From: Manduca sexta
Lineage: Eukaryota > Arthropoda > Insecta > Lepidoptera > Sphingidae
Assembly (NCBI RefSeq): GCF_014839805.1
Contig: NC_051129.1
Coordinates: forward strand, 5,398,920-5,462,919
Length of the DNA: 64,000 nt
Direction: 5' to 3'
Shown here: positions 13,319 to 24,000 of the stretch, piece after piece
Layout of the letters: every line of letters begins with the position of its first letter
Position numbering within the stretch: the stretch's first letter is position 1
Position numbers and translations under genes: made by a program
Notes under the pieces: generated by a model
What the model was told of the DNA's origin: nothing
What the model saw: only the letters and a program-made list of their open reading frames with translations
Databases searched by the model: none

Positions 13319-14132
13319 TCTATATATATAAAAATGAATTGCTGTTCGTTAGTCTCGCTAAAACTCGAGAACGGCTGAACGGATTTATCTTATCTTGGTC
13401 TTGAATTATTCGTGGAGGTCTAGGGAAGTTTTAAAAGGTGAGAAAAATTCGAATAATTGCCGGGAAAATCCTCAAAACAGCATTTTTCTATTTCCCATAC
13501 AAACGTTTTCTAAATAAAATGGAGAGTCAATTTGTAATTTATTACCGCTGCATAAAGTTCAAATTCGCGTGCGCGTTGGAGGATCTAATATCGCGTTCTG
13601 AAACTCAACAAAAGTGAAAGTGAATCGCGAACGCGACAAAATTGCATAGTCTCAAAATACATCTCATAGTACATAAATAGTGGTCGGCTTCGAGAAACTC
13701 AATTTTAGCTAACTTCAGTTGTTAATCTATATATATAAAAATGAATTGCTGTTCGTTAGTCTCGCTAAAACTCGAGAACGGCTGAACGGATTTATCTTAT
13801 CTTGGTCTTGAATTATTCGTGGAGGTCTAGGGAAGTTTTAAAAGGTGAGAAAAATTCGAATAATTGCCGGGAAAATCCTCAAAACAGCATTTTTCTATTT
13901 CCCATACAAACGTTTTCTAAATAAAATGGAGAGTCAATTTGTAATTTATTACCGCTGCATAAAGTTCAAATTCGCGTGCGCGTTGGAGGATCTAATATCG
14001 CGTTCTGAAACTCAACAAAAGTGAAAGTGAATCGCGAACGCGACAAAATTGCATAGTCTCAAAATACATCTCATAGTACATAAATAGTGGTCGGCTTCGA
14101 GAAACTCAATTTTAGCTAACTTCAGTTGTTAA
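13319..14132 (+). repeat. Perfect tandem duplication, 2 x 407 bp, of Helitron 5' end
   Basis: The units are 13319-13725 and 13726-14132; reading them side by side I find no mismatch. The second unit also begins with TC after an A, so each unit has a potentially functional Helitron 5' terminus. Identity implies recent origin or an assembly artefact. Confidence 0.92.
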
Positions 14133-14474
14133 TATAATATATAACTCAAAGGTGACTGACAGTGATATATCAAGGAACAGCCCAAACCATTGGACGGATC
14201 GGGCTAAGACTTTACATGCATAAAGCTACTATGACGTAGGCATCCCCTAAGAAAGGATTTTGATAAATTCTACCCTTAAGGGGATAAAATAGGGGATGAA
14301 AGTTTGTATAAATGTTCTTAGATTTTCGACTGATTGAACTGAAATTATAGATTGGGGATAAAATTAGTTTGAACCTATAAGTACCGGGAAAATATGTAGC
14401 AAGACTTTTATCAAACAGTGGAATTTTATCCTGGAAAACACCTTCACGCGGGCGAATCCGCGAGCAAAAGCTAG
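13319..14474 (+). mobile_element. Non-autonomous Helitron with duplicated 5' end
   Basis: The 1156-bp element starts with TCTATATATATAAAAATGAA and ends with a GC-rich hairpin (GCGGGCGAATCCGC, 14448-14461), a short spacer and CTAG at 14471-14474. It lies between a host A and a host T, as expected for Helitron insertion. The first 407 bp (13319-13725) are repeated directly and, by eye, identically at 13726-14132. The unique 3' part follows. No Rep/helicase sequence is present, so it depends on an autonomous partner. The TC...CTAG layout and the phrase CTCGAGAACGGCTGAACGGA are typical of lepidopteran Helitrons. Confidence 0.9.
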
Positions 14475-15952
14475 TATTATATAAAAAGAAATTCTTTTGT
14501 AGTATAGTACATTCTTTTGAATGAAAAATAAATAGACATATATTATATGGGTTATACTTACTGCAAACATTTATTAAAATAAATAAATGTTTGCATTTCA
14601 AAATTTGCGAGAAATGAAAACGAGGAACGATAGCTAATGGTCTGTTTTTAATGAAAATTAGCAAAATAACGTAGCCAAATATAATAAAGAACTTAACAAA
14701 AATGATTCCTCAACGGAGCTGTTCATTGTTTCCAAATTTCGTTCTATATTACATTATTGTAGGCCCACCCCGGTAAGTGGACACGCTCCAATACAAGAGT
14801 ATATAGTATTCGTTGCCGAGCATCTATTAAGAAAAGTATTTTATGGAAAATCTATTGTCACTCGGTATGACCACAATACCGGTTCGTGCACAGAACTGTT
14901 CTATCTAGCATATTATTTTAAGGATAGCCATAATAATAATAGTCGACGACAGGGGGTGGACACTTAGAACATTTTGTGTAATGATGAATGATTATATATC
15001 TTAATGCCGTTACATAGAGTTTAGTTTTGGTTGACAAAAGGACGTCTCATCGTAACATCTTGTACCAACATAATAATCCAAAAAAAAAAAATTAAAGCAT
15101 GTTGGCTACCATGATAGTTGATAATTTGCCGCCATTATTGATGGTAGATTTGTCATTGTTGAAGTTTATTTGCAAAAAAATTGTATAATTGCGATTATGT
15201 TCAATAATAAGTTAAGTTTTATGTCGAATATGTTGAGTTGAGCCAGCTTTTCCGTTTCGTGTATATTTCTTCTTGAAGGAATTTGTGTAGTGTGTGTTAT
15301 GAGATAGTGATTCTTATTATTCCGAGATATTGACTCTAATTCTGTTTACATTTGTGTAGTTTATTTATTTTGTGTGCGAGAATGGGAAAAAGAATTAATG
15401 TGTATAAAAATGTGAGGTTTGTGGCATACAAAAGTACCCAAAGTCAAACATATTTATGGCTAAGTATCCACTTGATCCACACCGGTAACAGAAAATTTAT
15501 ATTATGATTTAAAACATTACATAAAAGTGATGTATATTTAATTCAAATTTACAAACTCAGGTAGTCGTTGAAGAGAATACTCTAGATTATAAAGTTTCAA
15601 TTCTATGCTTAGTAACCTAATCAAAAAGGCACGTGCGAAATCTATGAATTTGCCCTTGCAATAATTGTATAATAGTAATTGTTGATTGGACGGAAAAAGA
15701 TCATATCTGTAAGGTATCAATTTGACAATTTCCATATAAAATTGGAAATAAATAACGGAAAACTGGAGTGTTATGAATTTCTAAGTAGGAGACCTAATCA
15801 TTATACAATTTATACATAAGAAATTCACGTGATAATATTGTGTATTTTCTAATTAAATAAAGGGAATTATTAAAAATTATGGACGTTTTATTTTTAATAT
15901 TCTAAATTCAATCATAATTTATACCAGTGTAAGATTTATGGTCAGCAATTTT
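14475..15952. other. AT-rich intergenic region, no gene recognised
   Basis: No coding region could be supported. The two minus-strand ORFs at 14212-14664 overlap the Helitron end and look like chance. Nothing else structured was recognised. Confidence 0.45.
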
Positions 15953-15996
15953 TATCGATATAAAGCTGTCGATACAAAATTATCGATAATATCGAT
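15953..15996. promoter_or_regulatory. Cluster of DRE-like TATCGATA motifs
   Basis: TATCGATA occurs at 15953-15960 and 15981-15988, with TATCGAT at 15990-15996 and a TGTCGATA variant at 15967-15974. TATCGATA is the binding site of the BED-finger factor DREF in insects, found mostly in promoters of housekeeping and proliferation genes. The cluster lies about 550 bp upstream of the Myb/SANT gene start codon on the same side. Its use in this species is inferred. Confidence 0.4.
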
Positions 15997-16245
15997 TAAA
16001 TAAGGAACGTCCCTAGAAACGAGCAGATTTATAGTAAGTTGGCAGCCTTGCGTGTCATTTTTTCTGCGTAATATTGGTACAAAATATAACTCTACTGGGC
16101 TCACGTATGTGTGCGTGAGCTCAAATTCAATGTACTAAGTGCCGCCTCTTCTTACGTAGTATATTACTTACTCTATGGTCGACGAACATTCAAGTTTTTA
16201 ACCATTGTCCATGAACAGTCGACGTCTAGATACCTACTCTTTGCA

Positions 16246-16290
16246 GTCAACAATGCGTCAACGGCGTCAACTGGTCAACCACCAGTCAAC
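16246..16290 (+). promoter_or_regulatory. Five-fold GTCAAC motif cluster
   Basis: GTCAAC occurs five times in 45 bp (first at 16246, last at 16285), with irregular spacing of 2 to 5 bases. TGTCAA further recurs at about 16350, 16374 and 16380. It lies 260-300 bp upstream of the Myb/SANT gene ATG, so it may be a factor-binding array in the promoter or leader. The binding protein is unknown. Confidence 0.3.
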
Positions 16291-16547
16291 CACTAACTGG
16301 CACAGTGGCAAGCAATGCTGGCAAGTGACAACTGTCACTGGTTTAAAAATGTCAAATATCAATGATGTGAGATGTCAAATGTCAACATTTAAACTAATTT
16401 TATTATTATGTTCTGTGTGCAAAATACATAATATAAATCTTTTCATAATACTAAACAAAACCTAAAAACTCAACAATAGATGATTGTCGTTAATAAATGT
16501 TTAAATTCTGAACTGAAACTAATAAAAAACAGCTTGAACAGTAAAAA

Positions 16548-19430
16548 ATGAATGATGATAGTCAAGAAGAGAAACCAACTCATTCTACCTTCGCGTAAGT
16601 AATTTTTTTAACAGCGTCCAATAATTCGTTGTTTAATTTAAATTCTATAAATTTCTATTACTTTTAGGAGGTATCGAAGTCCCACATTCAGTAAAAACGA
16701 AGTAAATACATTGTTGAGTCTCATTGAATACCATAAAGGTATAATATTGAATAAATCGACCAGTACAGCAGCATGTCACGCTAAAGAATGTGCTTGGGCT
16801 GAAATTACTAAAGGTTTTAATAGCAATGGTTTCAAAAATAAGCGAAGTGCTGAGAGTCTAAAAGTAAAATGGGATAATTTAAAGAAGGTTGCAAAAAAGA
16901 TATCTAAAAACCTCCTGGATGTGACTAATAATGACTTTGATGATGTGACTAGTAGGACTGTGGCAATGTTGTGCGAAGCGGAAAATATAAATTTTAGTTT
17001 AGAGAAACGTTTGGAATCAGATGAAGAACTAAATGGTATATAGCTTTTCTTTTTTATAATATTGGGTTAGATCTTAAATTAAACAGACTGAATTTAGGGA
17101 TTCTACCTTTCCTAGTAGATTCAACACAAGCCCCAATTTGAAAAACTACTTACTTGCAGTGGGGGGAATTGGTTCAGGAGGACTCTTCTCCCTGAGGTCT
17201 GGCTAAACTGAGGTCAAGTTATATTTTGACAAATTGTATGTTACAGAGTGACCTTTTAATAGCTAATTGTAAACATTGTTCTAAATAGTTAAATGTATAT
17301 CATGATTGCAGTAGAATCGGAAAGCCAAAAACAAAGCCAAGATTTGCATAATTGGAATGATGGAGAGGATCAAGACTTACATGGTAATAAACAACATTTT
17401 ATTTTATCAAATGAAAGAATTAATAATTTGGTAGTTCACAATATGATTTCATCATATTAACCAGATAAAAACAGTTTCAGATAATGATGGTGACAATGAA
17501 AATCAAAGGTAAATCTTAGAAATTGTTTGCTATAAGTCCAAAATGCTTGGATTTATTGTAACATTGGTATCCTGCATCCTGTCATTAATGACTCCATCAG
17601 TTGTTTTAATTAAATTATGGATGTTCACATACAATTCTAGCAGAATGATCTATTTAATATAATATTTGTAGTTTCATGTTTCATTTATTCTTATTTTGCT
17701 AGTTTGCCATAGGTTCCAAATACTTAAGGTATACCTACAAAATGTTCTTTTTGCAGGTTTTTGAATCGTTCTATGAATTTCTCGCCACAAGAATGCAATT
17801 TATTAATACAATGTGTGAGACAGGAAAAGAAATTTGTGTTGTCCAAAGCCAACACCTCAGGTGCTAATAAACTAAAGAACAGGGCATGGTTTAGGGTAAG
17901 ATTATATATTTCAATTGTATGAAAGATTTGTGGTGCTTATGGGCTAAATATATTTCTGAGTCTTTGTATGTGTGAAATGCACATAATCTTTAAAAATTGT
18001 ATTATATAAAAAACTGTCTGCCTTACATGGCTCTTTAATAATATTCAATCAATCTTTTTATTTTGGTTTATTATTGTACATACTTGGTACTTTATACATA
18101 AGTTTTATGGTAAATATTTATGTTTTTAGATAACAAATAATTACAATAAATTGAGTCCACAGAAAAGGTCCACAAAAATGTTACGCACAAAGTTTAGTAA
18201 TATGAAAAAGATGGCAAAGTCTGTTAGCTTTAAAAACTATCTCAAAGATGTCAACAGAAAACAAAATAAATTAAATGAAGATGATGATAAAGTAAGTGCT
18301 ACTTCTGGTAAAGAAAAGTTTTTATATGGCTAAGAATTTAAATACATACTTGCTTACCAAGTATGTCTGTTTTTAAAATCTTATCCAATGTTATTTTCTT
18401 TGTTTGTCAAACTACAAATAGAAAGTTATGTGTTTTATTATTTCAGAAAATCAAATCAGAACCACCATATGAATACAAAGACCATTCTGAGCTGGATAAT
18501 GATATTGATGATAGTCACAATGAAATTAATGAAATATCTAGTAATACCATTAATTTAGTATCAGACCCATTGAGTACCACCTTAAATGGTGATTCGGGAA
18601 TTGGTGAGTTTGACCAACTTACATTATTAGGCAGCTATAAGTATGAGCGTGGGTCTAACATTTAAGATATCAATTTGATGAACTGAGTGATAGATGACAG
18701 AGGTGAACCTGTCCAATTTGTGTTTAATTAAAAAAAAACGAAACGGTGCTGTCTTTACAATAGTATACTTGGAAAATAATATCCTAGAGATATGTTTGAC
18801 TTTTTTAATGATTATATATTTTGTAAATTTATGTAATGGTTTTTTAATATGTGTATTAATTTAGAAATTATTTTTTTAGATTTAATAAATCCTTTAGAAA
18901 ATAAAGAAATCGTCAGGTTAAAAATGGACTTGCTCCACTATCAAATGGAAACTGCCAAGGTATTTTTTTGTCACATTTATAATAACTAAAATACGAAAAA
19001 AACATCGTGCTAGTACAATTGTAAGCAGTTAAAAACCCAGTCTGCTCATAAACTTAATGAACAGATTTAAATTGCTTATTTTAACCAAGGACTTACAGCA
19101 CCACACTGTGGCTTTTACCCAGAAATAAGTGTCAGAGTGTTATACAAATCCGCTAGCTTCAAATTTTTCAATTATAATCATTGATTTATAATATGCAATT
19201 TGGCCTCTACGTCGTTTCGAATATGACTCATGATCTAATTCTGATTCCAGTTAGAAAGAAAAAGAATAGAAGAAGCAATACAGGCGCAGAGTCTGGAAAA
19301 CGCATTAAGACTCAGAGCAGCGCGGCTGGAGGCGGTGGCGGCCGCCGACAAGCTGTCGCCCGCGCACCCCGCGCTCGCCTTCACGCCCGACGAGGCGCGC
19401 GCGCACCACTGCCTCGCGCACTGCACCTGA
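16548..19430 (+). CDS. Protein with two Myb/SANT-like DNA-binding domains and C-terminal coiled coil
   Basis: Nine exons join in phase with GT-AG introns: 16548-16594, 16668-17035, 17312-17383, 17481-17508, 17757-17895, 18130-18291, 18447-18603, 18880-18959 and 19251-19430. They give 410 residues. Domain 1 (about 20-95) has the pattern FSKNEVNTLLSLIEYHKGII ... CAWAEIT ... SLKVKWDNLKKVAKKI. Domain 2 (about 179-250) repeats it: FSPQECNLLIQCV ... RAWFRIT ... LRTKFSNMKKMAK. Both look like the Myb_DNA-bind_5 type of MSANTD3, FSBP and Zeste-like proteins. An acidic, Ser/Asn-rich linker precedes a charged coiled coil (about 335-385), the usual multimerisation tail. The last exon is markedly GC-rich. 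A nuclear DNA-binding regulator is inferred; target genes are unknown. Its 3' end faces the Cas gene. Confidence 0.82.
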
Positions 19431-21038
19431 CGCTACCGCGCGGATCATGCCGGGATTCATGATTTAATTGTGGAAAAGATTATTCATAAGTGATTTCAAC
19501 AAAGTGATTTTCCATATCAAGAATTAATTCGGCCGGGGGTCGTTTTGAGATTTTTTTTTGATCATGACGTAATTTTATACGGCCGTGGTTTCAAAAACGT
19601 AATACAAAATTATGAACGTGCAATAAAAGGTGAAATAAGACACAATAAAATAGATACGAAAATTTGTATATTTTACTTGATCGCGTTTTACAAGATGATT
19701 AAATTATAATTCATCAATAAAATTATTCTTAATATGCATTTGTACAATTTCATCTATACCTAGCTAAAATAAGAAGTCCATGAAATATATTATACATCGC
19801 ATCGCTAATATACAACATGCTTTTTACATTGATATATACTACGTCTATCTACCGATAGACCGGGAGCCAGCAACCCTTGTATCCAACCGACTGTCGAGGT
19901 AGAGTCTTACGTTTGTGCGTTGTGTGAGGAGAGTTACAAAGTGTCTGGCTCTCGGGTCTATAACTTCATATGTATAAAGTACAAAACATACATACAATAT
20001 AACTATGTACTGTAAGGTTAAGTAACGACAAGCCGGAATAAGACACTGCAGGGACAATCCCCTTAATGTCGCGGTATTGAGCACCTAATCGTTGAGTTCT
20101 TCTCTGGTATTTTTTAAATATAAAAGGTACCTATTTTCTCTAAGGATTCAGGGCTAGTAATAATGTTCAACTCAGTCCATTGTAAGGAACATTCCCAATT
20201 TACAACTTCGGTATTTATGTATCAACCCTCATTTTGTGAATAAGTATTATGTCTAAGTATGAAAGTTACAAAAATTTTAATTTATATATTAAATGATTCG
20301 TCGAGTTCTTAATTATAAATGACGTACGTACAGGTACATTATGGGGTGATCGATAAATAAGCGACTTGCAAATTTTAAGCTTGTCATATTATGAGGTGAA
20401 AAGAGCTTTAGTCAACATTTAATGGAAGAAATACGCAATTGATAAAGTGGATGAAAAGAGGCTGATAAAAACTCATTAGTAATAGAACTATAACATATAT
20501 CAGTTAAAAATGAAATCTAGGCCATCAAAGTAAGGAAGACTCTTCGTCTAGAACTCGACAAAAATCAATAAGTTCACTATCGTCACATTCGTTGGGTAAT
20601 AATGTTGGAAATACTATTTCCCTACGACAAAATAATGCCGCATACTAAAATTCACACACACTCTACAAAATTACGACATTGTTGCAAAATTGTATAAAAC
20701 TGGACGGACAACTCAACTCACTACGGCAAAATGAGCATCCAGCAATTTAAAACTCGCTTTGCTAATCGGTCGCGAATTCCGTTCGCAAATAAAACCTCCC
20801 GAGAGCAGCCTTCGTTTGACATCAGTACATCTAAATATTAAACACAAGCTCCGGCTTCAAACGTCTCCGACGGCAGTCTATAATCGTCGGAAGTCCTACG
20901 TCGATAGCTGTCTTTGGTACTGTCACAGTTTCGGTTGCGTCTGTCCCGCGCTCGTCTCCGGGCAGGAGTTCCTGGCGCCTGGTCGCCTCTCGCCGACGAC
21001 AGCGGCCGGTCCTGTGCCGTGCAGCCCCCGCGGCGGCT
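19431..21038. other. Convergent 3' region between the Myb/SANT gene and the Cas-like gene
   Basis: This stretch should contain both 3' UTRs. AATAAA at 19622-19627 is a plausible plus-strand polyadenylation signal 192 bp beyond the Myb/SANT stop. On the minus strand, variant ATTAAA signals occur (for example near 20276 and 20420), but none is decisive. The GC-rich 20880-21038 part adjoins the Cas stop and is probably its 3' UTR. ORFs in this part are GC-driven shadows. Confidence 0.45.
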
Positions 21039-24000
21039 CTATATCTGCAGCGCGGCCAGTGACGGCGTGCCGGGGTTGGTGTGCGGGGTGAGCGGCGTCA
21101 AGGGCGTGAGCGGCGTGGCCGGCGCCGACGGCGGCACCGCGGTGGCGGGCGTGTCGGCGGCGGGCTGTGGATCGGCCGCACGGAGCAACGCGCGCCGCAG
21201 CTCCTGTGCTCGCGCTGCCAGCGTGCGCGCCGCTTCTGCCATTTCCGCAACCGCACTAGCGCACGGAAATTGTTGCGCTGCCGCCTTCGTCTTAGCGACT
21301 GTCGCCGCCAGCGCGTCCGATAGTGCGTCCGAGCATCGTAGAGCTTTCGCCTTGAGACCGGAGTGTTGGGCGCTCCTAATAAAACAAATATACATATTTG
21401 AGAAAATAAAATAAACGTGATCAATGTATGGTTCTTATCCCTTATATACCCAAATAAACGTAAGGTGCGTGTCCTATAACATCTCGAAAATGAAATGATA
21501 ATATTCTTACCTGTGAACTATGTCGCCGACGTGGACTATCCTGTGCGCGCTGAGCACGACGAACTTCCCGTGCGCGAGGAAGATGTCTGGCGGCTGGCCC
21601 ATCTCTATTGTGCGGAGGAACGCCTCGACGGCGGTGGCGAGGTGCGCGCCGTACGTGGCCGTCTGTGCTGCGTAGAACGCGGCTAACTGTCGGTCATCAG
21701 GGGGGAAGCGTGTTGCCGCCGCTACTGCGCTCACCTAATATGGAAATTAATTACAACATTGATTATAACATAATTTCGTAGTTAATTTATTAAAAATATT
21801 GCTTAAAGACACGTTTGAAAGAGATAACATACCTCGCCAGCGTGGTCAGCGTCTCTCACTAAAGTGTCGAAAGAAGCCTGCAGTTTGTCGGGCAGTGCGG
21901 CGCGTATCTCCGCGTTTCGCCGACCGACCGCCGCACGCGTCTCTAGCCGCACATAATCATACTCTTCCGTCCACTCGTGCTCGGGAGCAGCCGGTGATCG
22001 TCTGTATAAACAAAAAGATGCTAGGCTAAAAAAGCATGGATACGAAGTAGAGCGGGTAGTCGATGGATTTATGTATTAGATTCCCTTTACCTTGACTACC
22101 ACATTTTCTTTTTATAGAAGAATAAATAAATGAAATACGATATTAGGTATTTAATTTAAAATATATTATGTAAAAACCGTACTATTGTTTAAATTTTGAT
22201 TAATTTTCCTTCCCTATGTGTGATTAATAGGTATCGTCATACAAGTACATAATAAATATAAAATAGAAACCAATCATCCTATATTGAGTATATAACAATC
22301 AGAGGTGGTTTTATGACATAATCAAGTTAAGAAAACGGGCGTGGGTATAAAGCTATTCTTCATTTGTTCTTCTATCTATGCTTGTTGATACAAGGAAGTT
22401 ATTACCAACCTGAATAACAAGGAAGCGTTCCCGTTGATGAAGGAGGCGGCTCTCCGCACATCCTCGGTGAGGGAGCGGGCGCAGGACACGAGCTGGTCCA
22501 ACGCATCCTGCGTGCCGTCCGTCGGCTCGCGGTCTCTCTCGAGCCGCTCGGGCGCCCAGTCTCCGGCGTCCAGCGCGCTCGTCGCCTCGTGAGTTATTCG
22601 TTCCGCATCTTTCAACGCTTTCACTAACGGCCGTAGTTTTACTGCGATGCCTGTGTCAAATTTACATCAAATTATAAAACTATCTCTTAGTAATAATTTA
22701 TGACTATTGAAGATTTTAAAAATTAAGTAGGTAGGTACTGTAATTTGAACAGGATGTAACAAACATTCGATCTCAACATTTCTCTAGCACCACTGCATTA
22801 CTTACTATATACCTAAGTGATGTTAGGCAGATGTCGTGCATCTCTATTATTATTAAAACTCCGCTTACTAAAAGATATAAATGGGGTTCTCGGACGAGTA
22901 AATAATTTTTCTTGTTGATTCTCAATGTAATCGATTCAACTACCCATTACGTGTATCATAATAGTAACGTAAAGGCCGAAAAAGCGTACCTTTATCGTGA
23001 GCATCGTGTGCATTGGCGAGCGTGGCATCTGCGAAGACGGCGAGGTCGTGCAGCGCGGCGCGCAGCCGGGCGCTCGCCACGCGCACGTCCAGCACGCGCG
23101 AGCGCAGCGCGCCGCGCCGCCGCCACCCCGGCGCCACATACGACAACAACCGGCTCACCGCCGCCGACGCCTCTTCCTGCGAATAATCACCTGTTAGTCA
23201 CCCAGTCAAATAGGTTTTTCGTGATAGGGCCGGTGAGATAATTAATAGTTTCACTTTCAACCTAAAGTGCTTCGAGTTCGTCGATAAAATATTGGTATTA
23301 AAAGTTTAAAAATCCTAACGATTTCATCTAAACGTCTAACAACATTTTCACTAAACATAAAACATTGTATAAAGCGCTGAGTATAAACGGGGTTCAATGG
23401 CCAGACGAACAATTACGAACGACCTACAATATTATTTATTACCTACTATATTATATCCATAATTTTCCAGGTAATCATTACTTTTACAAGAAATCACTTT
23501 TAATTGACTTAATTAAAGTTATAATTCATGTAACCGCATAATTATTTATTTATAAGCCCACGTCTATTTCCTTGAAAGTGTAGGACGAAGTACAACTTAG
23601 GTCTCGCCGAGATGCTCCATAATAATAGAGTTTTAGCTTGTAAGTAATATCGGCCCCAAATTGCAATTCCGCGGAAAACTGGCCTGGATATTAAACCAAA
23701 AAGAGAAATGATATGATACTCCCTACATTAACAGACCACATTAATTCTCCTCCTTACCTGTAGTCTCTCCAAGGCTTCCAACGCCGCGTCACAAGGGAGT
23801 GGTAGAGCGCGCGACCGCGGCACGTCATACGTGCTAGCAGCTGAGGCTGCGGAGTGCGCCGAGCTCCCTGAGTTGGCGGAGTTCGCAGAGGCACTGGATG
23901 TGGCAGAGGCGAGGGAGCCAGTGCCGCTGCACGCAGAGTCCGCGCTTGCAGGCCGCGGCGCGCGGGGAGCGTCATACCAGTCGCCCAGCGGCCGAGGGTA

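Noticed and set aside
20759..21424. Several long plus-strand ORFs near 20.8-21.4 kb
   Set aside because: They are GC-driven antisense shadows of the last Cas exon and its 3' UTR.
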